Shown: one piece after another, positions 35,232-46,561 of the stretch
Layout: each line of letters starts with the position of its first letter
Numbering within the stretch: position 1 is the first letter of the stretch
NCBI GenBank assembly: GCA_030848705.1
Contig: CM061242.1
Coordinates: 65,049,064 to 65,113,063 of the forward strand
Origin: Heracleum sosnowskyi
Taxonomy: Eukaryota > Streptophyta > Magnoliopsida > Apiales > Apiaceae
Length of the DNA: 64,000 nt
Reading direction: 5' to 3'
The notes under the pieces: generated by a model
Told to the model about the DNA's origin: nothing
Seen by the model: only the letters and a program-made list of their open reading frames with translations
Databases searched by the model: none
Made by a program: the position numbers and the translations under genes

Positions 35232-38200
35232 TGTAACAGCCCCAAATCCGGGGTCAGGGATTTAGAGTAGTCACGATCCATGTACTCCTTGCCTTACCTG
35301 TATTACTCACACCATTCATAATTCACCTGCTCATGACCCCACAATATATGTCTCACACACACACACACAGGTTAGAGTCTCAGAAACGACACCATACAAT
35401 AACTACGGAATAAATAATTTTTATTACAATACCCAAAATGTCTTTGAATCTGTCACTGATACAATTTCTAAGTAATGTTACATTACCAACTTAGTCTTCT
35501 GATGCTTACAATCCTCTAATACCATTCATGTATATACATAAGTCGAATACCGAAAGCTGTAGCCTGATTCGATTGGTTCGTACTACTCTCGGGATCACTG
35601 CTAGAAACTGTTTATGAAAACGCCTTGCGGGGTATGTGCCGTCCCATTAGCATCCTGCTTCGCTGCTATATAATATATATAAAACAATAGCAAGAGTGAG
35701 CGATAGCTCAGCAAGGTAATGAAAGTATGGCATAATTCTGCCTTTAACTCAACCCAGAATAAAGCGGGTATAAGACAATAATTTGTCAAAATATCTCGAT
35801 ACTTAAATTACATCCTTATCGGAATGTAATCCCAAAAATAATACCATTGTTGTATTTCAAATATCAATTTCATAATATTTCTGCAAACTTTTGCTATATT
35901 ATGAACAAAGTTCTAGTATAAACGATGAGGTTTCAAAGTAAACCAAATATAACCTTTCCGAAAAATATCTGCTATATATGCAGAATATCAACATATAACT
36001 TAAAAGATGAAGTTATAAGGTGATTCAGTATAAACAACTCCCTTACCATAACTCATGTTATGTAAGGTATCCACAGAGTCATAACTCATAAATAAAAGAT
36101 GAAGTTGCATGAATTTATTGTCACTTCATTTCCAAACACTTTTCGACCCCCTACCAACATGATTGGTTCTTCACCCCAATACATGTTGCAGGAATATCCA
36201 AATTGGATGATGAACCAATACTGGAGTTGCTACCGCGTCCGCTGTGCCTAACCTTACTATGATCAGTAGCAGGTCGCACCGCTCAAATAGTTTTCTACAT
36301 GTAGATGGAAGTATCACGACGGCCTGACATTGTCTACCGCCTTACTATGACCTCCCGGCCCATTTGGGGCAATATATAAAAGTTGGATGGGCCCACGCAA
36401 CTTGACCACTTACACCACTCCTAGTTCAGATGGAATCCATGACTCTGAAACGTAAAGATCGTCCTCCTTTCCCCAAGTGTAACACTTGTTGATACGACTC
36501 CACTAAGTAGTTATATCTAGGTTGGAAAGGGAGATTCTCCAATATTTCCCAAGCTATGCTTGTTAATGGATATCGACTTGTTCCATGAATTTACCCCTCG
36601 ATCATTGAGGTGGTAACACAACATTAGACTGGCAGCAATTAAATTGCTCCAAGAAAATATCTGTCCCTTGACAGTTTTTGAATTGAGAGTTTAAAAAGAG
36701 TAGTAGTCACTTAAATCAGGTTTCCCGTATTTTTGATAGTTGAGCGAGCATTTGAATCTTCTTAAAAGACAGATTCAAATGGAGAAACAGTGTTTTGGGA
36801 ACCTCTTCTTGATTTGAAAATAATTAATAATATTTATTGAATAAGTAAACCTCAAATGAATATTTGAAAATAATCTTCATTAAACAACTAATCCTTAAAT
36901 GAATATTTGAAAATAATATTCATTAAATAAATGATCTTTAAATGAATATTTGAAAACAATATTCATTAAATAAATAATCTTTAAATGAATATTTGAAAAT
37001 AATATTCATTAAATAAATAACTCTTAAATGAATATTCAAAAGTAATATTCATTAAATAAATAACTCTTAAATGAATATTCAAAAGTAATATTCATTAAAT
37101 AAATAACTCTTAAATGAATATTCAAAAGTAATATTCATTAAATAAATAACTCTTAAATGAATATTCAAAAGTAATATTCATTAAATAATACACAATCCTC
37201 GAATGGATAATAATAATAATATTCTTAAAGTCCATAATCCTCAAATGAATATAAATAAATAATATTCATTAAATACATACTTAACCCTCGAATAAGTAAG
37301 CCTCAAATGAATATTCAGAAGTAATATTCATTAAATAATACACAATCCTCGAATGGATAATAATAATAATATTCTTAAAGTCCATAATCCTCAAATGAAT
37401 ATAAATAAATAATATTCATTAAATACATACTTAACCCTCGAATAAGTAAGCCTCAAATGAATATTCAGAAGTAATATTCATTAAATAGATAATTAATCCT
37501 CGAATAATAGTTACCGGATATCTTTGTTATCATTCCGGAACAAAGCGATTTTAAGAAAACATTTTGAAAATGATATTCATCTAAGTAAACAATTTTAATT
37601 AGACGAATAAGGCTTATTTAATCCGTAAATGCTTCCAGAAGTATTTACTAATTAAATAAACACTGGTTTATTGGTGATGTTGCCTTTAGGTTAATTATTG
37701 CGAAAATCTTTCTAAAAAGCTCTGTCCGGGTTTTCGAAAATATACCTTACAAAATAACCCCGATACGCTGGCTAAGTTATAAACTCAATACATGCTCTAC
37801 CCTCTGAGCCTTTCTTATTCCAGTACACAAATACCTACCTTATGATATAAAGTCCCCTTCCACCATACGAAAAGTTTATAAATATATACACCATATAATT
37901 CAAGGCGTAGGATCTTAAAAGCATCACCACCCATCAACATTATTATAAGGTCATGGGATTTTGGTTATCGCACGAGCAGGATTTAATATCATTAACAAGA
38001 CCAAGGATATACTGGTTTTGATAAGGAAGCACAATATTGGGAAACTTGCAAATATGGATTGAAACTTATTCAACATATTTCATATATTTCAAAATAAATA
38101 TACTCTGAACGATCAAGTATGCATACATAACTTGCATCTAGTATATGCATACTTCAAAATATGGTTTTTAGAAACTTGCCTGATGCTCGAGAAGTGATAG

Positions 38201-40293
38201 GGGTTCGCGACGATGCCGGACAACCTAGACAAAGTCAAACGAAAACACACGGTTAATCCCCTCGATAAACCACTTATAACTCAATGCTTAAACACGTAAG
38301 CGAAACACAACCAAGGAATTACTAACTCGTTATAGGCTCATACTAAGTCCATGTTATTTGTCAAATTCTTATATCATAAGTTTGGTTCGAAATCCATTCT
38401 CAAATCCAAGTTATACTTAACCATTTGGAACCTTGGTTTCTAAGTCTCGTTTTCAGTGGTTTTCACTTGCGCGACCCTGACTAAAACATTTTTATAAAAT
38501 CGAAAAATAATCGTTTTAATACGAATCCTTTTCGTGAGCCTTCCAAACGGTCTCTAGTATTAGTCCTCAAAGTTTCACATTTTAATATGGCTCCTAAGTG
38601 GTCCAAATATAGACTCAAAGTTGCTGACCAGAGATGGGTCGTTCTTCCGAACGGCGTTTACTAAAACTCACTTTTCTCTTAAACCGTTCGGCCAAATTAG
38701 GCGAACCACATATCATTACGAAGCTTATAACATAAACTACACAATAATGGGCAGTAGGACTCAAGGGTCGAGCTCTAACAGAGGAAAAACAGGGAACCAA
38801 TCAGTAGGTAAAAATTTGGGCATTACGACGGCTATAAATCGGACGTTCCAAAAATCATAATCATCAAACCAAGCCACACCGGGCATCCATACATCTTAAA
38901 CACATGATTCTCATCTCCACAAGTCCAGGGGTATCATACTTTAACATCTTAATCAATAAATGGCTAAACCAACTACAAGATCATGCTAACATGCTTATAT
39001 TAACACTATAATCTCGACTAAGCTAACAATCATCAAGAACATCCACAAAACTCAAAGTCAACTAAGGGTTCATGGGGTTAATACCTTACTTGGAGTGTAT
39101 GATCACGTAGTAAGCCTTGTCTAGCCCTTAGATTTCCTTGACCAAGCTTAGATCATCAAAAGAAGTCAAGAAATCAAAGTTAGTTATTGAAAGTTACTAT
39201 TCATCTGTTCAAAGAACTGCCCAAACGAGGTCCTTACCCTGCTTTTCTGGGCGAGGTTTCTAAAGCGTAGTTGTAGAGCATCTCCATGGCTTTCCAACAA
39301 GCTATAGAACGCAAGATTTCATTTAGAAATGAGAGAGATACGGCCGTTTGAAAATCGGTGCAGAAACTGCCAAGATCATGGCAGTTTGGATTCTTCAACT
39401 TGGGGAGGCGATTTGACTAGGCTATACTCCTTGGATTACTATGAAATCTTGAACGCATGTTATATATGGAGTGAAGAAGCTGTGGTTAAAATTTGGTGAT
39501 TTAAGAATGGATAGAAATGGAGTTATGGATTTTTATTTGGACTATGCTTCTGCTGGGCAGAAATCTGGGAAATGAGAGAGAAAGCTTTTCTCTTGCTTTT
39601 CTTCTTTTCTTTTTGTTAATAAATAGATAAGTATGCTGATATTTGTATAAAAGAGGGGTGAGTCATCACATTTTGGTGAGTCACAGGACACGTGTCGCGC
39701 ATGCATGCGTTTGGTTAAAGTAGCTTTACTAGTTCGTTTCCTTTCACATGGATGATCCAAATGTTGCATCCCTCAAATTAATTTTGTTACATGTTACTTC
39801 CATGTCTATATTTAATCCTTTAAATGTTGCCTTGTTCTCCTTGAAACGATTCGAAATATTTCCTAAAGAAGAGCGAATAAAACTCTACGCGATTCTCGCA
39901 GCGAATAGTAACTATTCACTATTTATTCCAACAATCGAATCCTTAAATCGACTTTAATAAAATAATAAAATTCCAAAATATTAAATTCTCAAATCCTCAA
40001 TTTTTTAATATCTCAGTTCTTGAATATAATAATATATAATTCGCTGTCCGGTCAAATATTTCACCAAAATAAAATTTGGAATTTCTGAATTCCGATCGTC
40101 TTTGCATTCACTTATTTACTCCGTAGATCACTAATATGCCTTCGGAATATCCACACTACATCTCGTACATAGGTGGCATGAAAAATTTTGTTAATCCTCA
40201 AAATCACTATTCATCCACCAAATTCACTATTCACTGATGCACTTAATCATAATAAGAAAAGTTTTAATTAATCCAAAAATTCGGGTTATTACA
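35232..40293 (-). repeat. 5' LTR of GYP-2 (5062 bp)
   Basis: Same length as the LTR at 26481, with a constant offset of 8751 bases, and the same hairpin and 150-bp repeats. One base difference noticed (38746). Confidence 0.96.
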
Positions 40294-41000
40294 AATACTC
40301 TCTTATGTAATTTAAAACAAGAAACATCTGCTTCAAATACATTTTCTCCTTCAACACAATAAGAAACCAAGAGCTGACAGAATCGAGAAAAATAAACAAC
40401 TCCTCTATTCTCTATCATCTTCTCCCCTAAGTTAGTCAACACAAGTCGTGCAAAATCAAAATGGTTATCATATAATAAAGAATACCCGATTTGCAGACTG
40501 TCTGTGGGAATAGCATCCCAATTTGTGCATTTCTTGCCAAATGTCCTCGTGATGCAATCGAAGAAGAAACTCCATTCCTTGCGCAGAAACGGCCTTTTTA
40601 GTTACCCAATCTTTGTCAATGGCCCAGAGTAGCCAATCTCGCGCATCATTCGGATTAAATCCTCATCACCCATTCCAATAGTATAAGAAGGATACTCAGG
40701 AAACCCCATTGCGGCTCGAATAGTACCAGCAGTAAAAACATACTCTGTTTCTTCAAACTCAAAAATTATGGATGGGTTCCCAGTTTCACCACCATCATCA
40801 TAAATCCCTGTCTCCCAGAATGCCTTGATTTGTAAACCAGAAAGTGTGGCTGGTTCAACTAAAGCACGCCCAATCGCTGACTGAGCAAGAAACCTTTGAA
40901 TCACATGAAATGCTTCTGGTGCGTTTGCAGTGTTTAGTGGTGCGGTATAGTTGTTTGGAACGAACTCTAACCCAGACGAAACGAAAGCTGTGGTTGCCAT
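40294..41000 (-). pseudogene. env-like ORF of SIRE-B, N-terminal part
   Basis: The first ATG of the frame is at 41000 (MATTAFVSSG). It codes the N-terminal domain related to SIRE-C 4481-5116: FLAQSAIGRALV, EFEETEYVFTAG, AAMGFPEYP, IGYSGPL, then LRKEWSFFF. A single in-frame TAA at 40602-40604 breaks it between IGYSGPL and LRKEWS. The frame is open beyond the stop up to the GYP-2 insertion at 40294 and resumes in phase at 26480. This resembles the 'putative plant transposon protein' domain of Sirevirus extra ORFs. A TATA-like TTTAAATAC lies about 145 bases before the ATG. Confidence 0.8.
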
Positions 41001-41566
41001 TAGAAGATTTTGAAGAAAGAACAAGTAATCGATGTGAAAGCTTAACAGAGTTTATGTGTAGAAAGGTGTTTGTGAATATGTGTGTGTGATAATAGATGTG
41101 AATGAGTAAGATGTGAAAAGTTTAACTGAAGATGTGTGTATTGTATTTAAAAGAAAATTAAAGATTAAAAACTGAAGAGTTTTTAATCATTAATACACAA
41201 CTGTCTTGCTCCTATAATCATGTGAGTGGAAAACATGTCAAACGTGCATACGCTGACAGCTGTATTGAACAACTTCCAATGCATACGTGCAGACGAGGAG
41301 ACACTTTTCATCACATATCCACTTATTGGCAAAAAAATAAATCAATAATAATAAAATTATCGATTTTAATATCTCAGAAACATAATAATAAAGTACGAAG
41401 GAGCTCAACAGTCAGAAGAATAATGACTGTCTTGGAACTCCGCACTTTACTGTTCCCAGAGCTTCGAGCCAATCAAAACCTTTCAGTTGCCCTGTTGGAT
41501 GCTATAAAAGCTAGAGCATTGTAACAACAGGCAATACATATATCAAAACAAATTACCATACATCAA
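41001..41566. promoter_or_regulatory. divergent promoter region between env-like and antisense ORFs, SIRE-B
   Basis: About 570 bases separate two ORFs that point away from each other. For the plus ORF there is CCAATCA (41470) and TATAAAA (41503-41509), about 60 bases before its ATG. For the minus ORF there is TTTTAAATAC (complement of 41144-41153) and a pyrimidine-rich leader. This looks like a promoter pair inside the element, independent of the LTRs. Confidence 0.55.
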
Positions 41567-41965
41567 ATGGCAGGAACCTTTGAATTAATGGATGTAGAAG
41601 CTTTCTTGAATCTAAACTGGCGTCAACAAGCAAACTATATCATTGATGAGTTTCTTGTTTTGTCATTTCTGAATGATGAAGGTCTAATTGCTGATGATGA
41701 GATAGCTGAAGGACCTATCTCCAATCCCTATGTGCACATCATTCGTCCTGGGCCATATGATATGCCCATCCTTGCAGATGATGACGCTGTGGAGATTTGT
41801 ATGATGCTCTTTTATCAGAGCTACTTGAAGGGTTCGAAGAAGAATGTCTTCTTGGAATCCTGCAAGCTGCAAGCCAGAAAGAGAATGCGAGAGGATGATG
41901 ATGATGATTCAACATCAGGGGGTTGTCAAGCCTTGAAAATCCCAGATGCTATAATAACCTGTTAA
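41567..41965 (+). CDS. small acidic ORF antisense to SIRE-B
   Basis: 132 codons, ATG at 41567, about 60 bases after a TATAAAA box. The protein is acidic with an early aromatic helix (FLNLNWRQQANYIIDEFLVL), an Asp-rich region, then a basic segment FLESCKLQARKRMR and a run of Asp. The SCKLxARK motif recurs in the antisense ORF of SIRE-D. It runs against gag-pol and occupies the gap between RNase H and the env-like ORF. I recognise no known domain. Its open frame, TATA box, leader and a sibling in SIRE-D argue for a real gene rather than chance. Possible roles: silencing suppression, regulation or antisense control; none is shown by the sequence. Confidence 0.65.
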   Translation: MAGTFELMDVEAFLNLNWRQQANYIIDEFLVLSFLNDEGLIADDEIAEGPISNPYVHIIRPGPYDMPILADDDAVEICMMLFYQSYLKGSKKNVFLESCKLQARKRMREDDDDDSTSGGCQALKIPDAIITC

Positions 41966-43234
41966 CCGAACAAGTAGCTAGACAAGAGTATGAACTTGTC
42001 TGAATGTAAACAAAGTTTAAATCAATTAATGAGAAAGATCCATTGTTTTGTTTTACATATCAGTATCGCATAGTAATTGTAAAGTGAAAGAAATGATATC
42101 ACTTTAAACAGTAAACTAACATACTCATCAGCGCTACTAATCACCATCAGGACTTATCAAACACACTCTTTCTTTTCTCTGTTTAATGCAAAATGAATCC
42201 GTTACAAATCATACTTTTTCGAAAAACAAATGTCTAATCTCAAAATTATAAAATGTCTGAAACAAAGAAATTATTTTAACCATCAGAGATTAAAACAAAG
42301 TTACCTCGGCATATGTCACACAATACATCAGTGTTTACCATTTATCCTTCTTTGTCAATAAACTCTTTTCTCAAACTGTACAGGTGTGAAAATATGTGTG
42401 TGCAATAGCAGAGTTTACCGTAATCAATATTTAGATCATCTCAAAGTGCATAAAATCCACAAACTAAAGTAGTAAAAATTGGTTGCCTAAACTCTCATGT
42501 ATAACATAAAATCTGATTTTATATCTAAACTCTGTATACTGATATCCTTTCATTTGGATATGTCTTTTATTTTTCACCCCCTTTATATATTTATATATAT
42601 ATTTTTTTTATTTTTTTATTTTTAATTTTATTTTTCCAGTAATCAGTGGTTGGCACTAGTCACCAAAAATCACAGATTTTAGCCCTTATTTCATACAATA
42701 AGTTCCTGGATCTTCCTAGGCACAACATGATCTCAAAGGAATTTGTGCTCTGTTTGGCATCTTTTGATTTGAGGGTGAATTATTTTCAATTAAGAATCAG
42801 AGTTTAGACTTTTCATCAGTAAATATAATTAACTTATGAGAGAAAATGCAAACAGCTAATACAGACTCAGTGTATAGGATCAATAAACTAAGAGATAGTA
42901 TAAATACAGAGACAGTATCATGCTGTGTTAACTTACTGCACATAATTGAGATCAGAATCTATACAACTCTTAAGGATTCACAGTTACTTACTGAGAATTA
43001 TGCTTCATACAAATTTCTTCATTGGTCCATATGTTTCAGACAAAATTACAATTAGAGAATAGCATTAAACTGTAACTATCAGAGTATGACCAACAGAGTT
43101 TAGCATCAGAGTTTACTTTCAGAGTATGACTGACACTTCACAGAGTTTATCATCATATTTTAACATGCTGGTTCACATAACAATTAACACATGTAAGAAA
43201 TCATTAACATAAAAAGTGAGTCTAACCCGTATCT
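41966..43234. other. non-coding spacer of SIRE-B
   Basis: No credible ORF. It contains a poly-T/A tract (about 42585-42640) and several TCAGAGTTT-type words (42797, 43106 and near-matches at 42414, 43080-43155). Confidence 0.6.
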
Positions 43235-44947
43235 CTAGTCAGAACCAGAGATCATTCCAAGTTCATTTACCAATCTTGTAAAAGTAGCTTCACTCAAAGG
43301 TTTGGTGAAGATATCTGCAAGTTGTTGGTCTGTAGACACAAAATGAAGTTCAATGTTTCCTTCTTCCACATGTTCTCTGATAAAATGATACCTTATGCTG
43401 ATGTGCTTGGTCATGGAATGCTGTACTGGATTACCTGTCATAGCAATAGCACTTTGGTTATCACAGAAAATAGGTATTCTAGAGTACCTTAACCCATAAT
43501 CCAGCAATTGATTCTTCATCCATAAAATCTGTGCACAACAGCTACCAGCTGCTATATACTCTGCTTCTGCAGTGGATGTAGAAATTGATTTCTGTTTCTT
43601 ACTGTACCAAGAAACCAATCTGTCACCTAAAAATTGACAGCTTCCACTTGTACTTTTTCTGTCTATCTTACAGCCTGCAAAATCTGCATCAGAGTAACCA
43701 ATTAACTTAAACTCTGATTCTCTAGGATACCACAAACCTAAGGTTATGGTTCCTTTGAGATATTTGAAGATCCTTTTTACAGCTGTTAGATGAGGCTCTC
43801 TGGGATCTGCTTGAAATCTTGCACAAAGACATGTTGCATACATGATATCAGGTCTACTTGCAGTAAGATACAGTAGAGACCCTATCATTCCTCTGTAGTT
43901 TGTCATATCTACTGAGGCTCCTGTGTCTTTGTCAAGCTTCGTTGCTGTAGCCATGGGAGTTGTAGCAGATGAACTATCAAGCATACCAAATTTCTTTAGA
44001 AGATTTCTGGTATATTTTGCTTGATTGATAAAAATCCCATCATCTGTTTGCTTGACCTGTAAGCCTAGAAAATAACTAAGCTCTCCCATCATGCTCATTT
44101 GGTACCTGGATTGCATAAGCTTTGCAAACTTCTTACAGAGTTTGTCATTAGTAGATCCAAAAATAATATCATCTACATAAATTTGAACTAAAAGCAAATC
44201 ATCACCAGAATTGAAATAAAACAAGGTTTTATCAATTGTACCTCTTGTGAACCCACTTTCTAAAAGAAATTGAGCAAGAGTTTCATACCATGCTCTTGGT
44301 GCTTGCTTTAGTCCATATAATGCCTTGTCAAGCCTGTAGACATAATCTGGATGCTTGGGATCTACAAATCCTGGTGGTTGTTCAACAAACACTTCTTCTT
44401 CAAGCTTCCCATTGAGAAAAGCACTCTTTACATCCATTTGAAAGACTTTAAACTTCTTGTGTGCAGCATAGGCCAGAAAAATTCTTATGGCCTCCAATCT
44501 TGCAACTGGAGCAAAGGTTTCATCATAATCAATTCCTTCCTGTTGTGAATAACCTTTTGCCACAAGTCTAGCCTTGTTTCTTGTAATCACACCTTCACTG
44601 TCAGTCTTGTTTCTGAAAACCCACTTTGTACCTACAATTGATCTATTCTTTGGTCTAGGTACAAGTGTCCAGACTTCATTTCTTTCAAATTCATTTAACT
44701 CTTCTTGCATTGCTGTAATCCAATTAGCATCTTGAAGAGCTTCTTCCACTTTCTTTGGTTCTGTTTGAGACAAGAAAGCATGATACAGACACTCATTATT
44801 TGTTGCACTTCTAGTTCTCACACTAGCATCAGGATCTCCAATTATGAGATCAGGTGTGTGTGCCTGTGTCCACTTTCTTGCTGTTGGTAAGTGGTTTCTT
44901 GCATCATTATTGGATCCTCCCCCTTGATCCATGCTCTCCTGATTCAT
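43235..44947 (-). CDS. RT and RNase H of SIRE-B pol
   Basis: A 570-codon open frame; the ATG at 44947 is internal to pol, and the frame reaches back to a frameshift near 44976. Domains in order: linker with a GGG run, the RKWT..HTPDLIIGDPDA motif, RVT_2 reverse transcriptase (WVFRNKTDSEG, DETFAPVARLEAIR, QMDVKSAFLNG, LYGLKQAPRAWYE, catalytic YVDDIIFGSTND), then RNase H (SDADFAGCKIDRKSTSGS, TSTAEAEYIAAGSC, DNQSAIAMTGNPVQHSMTKHIS, ADIFTKPL). Both domains are uninterrupted and keep their catalytic residues, but no start or frame links them to integrase. Very close to SIRE-D. Confidence 0.95.
   Translation of the reverse strand: MNQESMDQGGGSNNDARNHLPTARKWTQAHTPDLIIGDPDASVRTRSATNNECLYHAFLSQTEPKKVEEALQDANWITAMQEELNEFERNEVWTLVPRPKNRSIVGTKWVFRNKTDSEGVITRNKARLVAKGYSQQEGIDYDETFAPVARLEAIRIFLAYAAHKKFKVFQMDVKSAFLNGKLEEEVFVEQPPGFVDPKHPDYVYRLDKALYGLKQAPRAWYETLAQFLLESGFTRGTIDKTLFYFNSGDDLLLVQIYVDDIIFGSTNDKLCKKFAKLMQSRYQMSMMGELSYFLGLQVKQTDDGIFINQAKYTRNLLKKFGMLDSSSATTPMATATKLDKDTGASVDMTNYRGMIGSLLYLTASRPDIMYATCLCARFQADPREPHLTAVKRIFKYLKGTITLGLWYPRESEFKLIGYSDADFAGCKIDRKSTSGSCQFLGDRLVSWYSKKQKSISTSTAEAEYIAAGSCCAQILWMKNQLLDYGLRYSRIPIFCDNQSAIAMTGNPVQHSMTKHISIRYHFIREHVEEGNIELHFVSTDQQLADIFTKPLSEATFTRLVNELGMISGSD
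44916..44925 (-). other. polypurine tract in the SIRE-B IN-RT linker
   Basis: The minus strand reads CAAGGGGGAGG. A second tract, GAGGGGGAG, is at 45070-45078, and a third, now AGGGGAG after loss of a G, is at about 44975-44981. SIRE-D has two at matching places. Confidence 0.5.
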
Positions 44948-45102
44948 ATGTTGACTTTCTGTAGCATCTGAGGCTCCCCTGAATTGGATGGCTCAGAGTT
45001 TGAACTTTCAGAGTTTGAATCAGTTTCCTCAACTGACTCACTTGCTGTGTCATGTTGAGCTTCTTCACGCTCCCCCTCAACTGGTTCTCTATTTTGTTCA
45101 GT

Positions 45103-46548
45103 TTAAGAATTTCCAGTTTCTCCAGTATTTACCAGTAGAGGTTCAGAGTATGCTTCGTCAGAGTTTGTCAAACCTGCTTCGTCAGAGTTTACATCATCAG
45201 AGAATAGATCTTCATTTTCAAAACGTAGTTGATCATATCCATCCTTGTCTTCAAGTCCAATTATTTTCTTGTCATCAAATGACACATGTATAGATTCCAT
45301 GATCACTTTAGTTCTCAGATTGTAAACTCTGAATGCTTTTGTTGACAATGGATAGCCAACAAAGATTCCTTCATCAGCTTTTAACTCGAACTTTGTCAAC
45401 TGTTCAGGATGAGTCTTCAACACAAAGCATTTGCATCCAAATACATGAAAATATTTCAAATTTGGCTTCATATTTTTCACCATCTCATATGGTGTTTTCC
45501 CATGCTTGTTGATCAATGTTGCATTTTGAGTAAAACAAGCAGTTTGAACAGCTTCTGCCCAGAAGTATGTTGGTAATTTTGCTTCATCAAGCATAGTTCT
45601 GGCTGCTTCAATTAAAGTTCTGTTCTTCCTTTCAACTACACCATTTTGCTGTGGAGTTCCAAGTGCAGAAAATTCTTGTTTCACTCCTCTTTCCTTGCAG
45701 AAAGCTTCCATGATTGAATTTCTGAATTCAGTTCCATTATCACTCCTTATAATTTTGACTTTGTGCTGTGATCCTTTGTCCAGTAGATTTACATGATCCA
45801 TCAGAGTTTGAGCAGTTTCATCCTTCTTTGACAAGAAATACACCCATGTATATCTAGTATATTCATCAACAATTACTAGAGCATATTTCTTTCTGCCCAT
45901 GGACATCACATTCACTGGTCCAAAGAGATCAACATGTAGAAGATGATAAGGTTCCACTACTGAAGATTCAGATTTGCTCTTGAAAGATGACTTCCTTTGC
46001 TTGGCCTTTTGACAAGAATCACATAGGCCATCTAGATTGAGTATTGATTTTGGAAGTCCCCTTACAAGATCCTTTCTTATTAGCTCAGTGATGTTGTTCA
46101 AATTGAGATGAGAGAGCTTCTTGTGCCAATTCCAACTCTCTTCATTTGACATTCTGGCTGTCAGACACACTGTTTTTCCATCAGAGTTTGTTACCAAACT
46201 TGCTTCATAAATGTTGTTGCGCCTGTGTCCAACTAGAACAACTTTTCCAGTAGATTTACTGATAACTTCACAGTATTCACTATGAAAATCTACATGGTTT
46301 CCTCTGTCACAGATTTGACTCACAGATAGCAGATTATGCTTGAGTCCTGAGACTAGAGCTACATTTGTGATGATGACACTTCCAAGATTGATATTGCCAT
46401 ATCCCATAGTGTGTCCTATGTTGCCATCTCCATAGGAAACTTTTGGGCCAGCCTTCTCCTCAAAGTCTGATAGCAGGGCTTTATTTCCAGTCATGTGTCC
46501 TGAGCATCCACTGTCCAAGATAAGTGTGCTCTCTATTATACCCTGCAA
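45103..46548 (-). CDS. protease and integrase of SIRE-B pol
   Basis: The frame has no ATG at its start; it opens at 46548 just behind a TTGCAG. The aspartic protease motif LDSGCSGHMTG is at residues 10-20. Next come the gag_pre-integrs zinc region (WNWHKKLSHLN..CDSCQKAKQR) and the rve integrase core with HVDLFGP (Asp, about 208), RSDNGTEF (Asp, about 270) and GVVERKNRTLIEAAR (Glu, about 306). The C-terminal part has FGCKCFVLKTHPEQLTKFE and FVGYPLSTKAFRVYN. A stop (TAA) at 45103 cuts the acidic linker; the frame stays open beyond it until a one-base loss near 44976. Gag is in another frame, so pol needs frameshifting, splicing or re-initiation. Confidence 0.94.
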   Translation of the reverse strand: MQGIIESTLILDSGCSGHMTGNKALLSDFEEKAGPKVSYGDGNIGHTMGYGNINLGSVIITNVALVSGLKHNLLSVSQICDRGNHVDFHSEYCEVISKSTGKVVLVGHRRNNIYEASLVTNSDGKTVCLTARMSNEESWNWHKKLSHLNLNNITELIRKDLVRGLPKSILNLDGLCDSCQKAKQRKSSFKSKSESSVVEPYHLLHVDLFGPVNVMSMGRKKYALVIVDEYTRYTWVYFLSKKDETAQTLMDHVNLLDKGSQHKVKIIRSDNGTEFRNSIMEAFCKERGVKQEFSALGTPQQNGVVERKNRTLIEAARTMLDEAKLPTYFWAEAVQTACFTQNATLINKHGKTPYEMVKNMKPNLKYFHVFGCKCFVLKTHPEQLTKFELKADEGIFVGYPLSTKAFRVYNLRTKVIMESIHVSFDDKKIIGLEDKDGYDQLRFENEDLFSDDVNSDEAGLTNSDEAYSEPLLVNTGETGNS

Positions 46549-46561
46549 TCACAAACAAACA

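Larger units (their letters stand above)
26481..40293 (-). mobile_element. GYP-2: young giant-LTR gypsy element (LARD-like)
   Basis: Two LTRs of exactly 5062 bp flank 3689 bp of internal DNA. The flanks AATAC at 26476-26480 and 40294-40298 are a perfect target duplication. The only LTR difference I found is C at 29995 versus A at 38746, so it inserted very recently. The internal DNA keeps PBS, polypurine tract and shreds of pol but no intact gene, so it must have used proteins from another element. It lies in the env-like ORF of SIRE-B. Confidence 0.96.
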
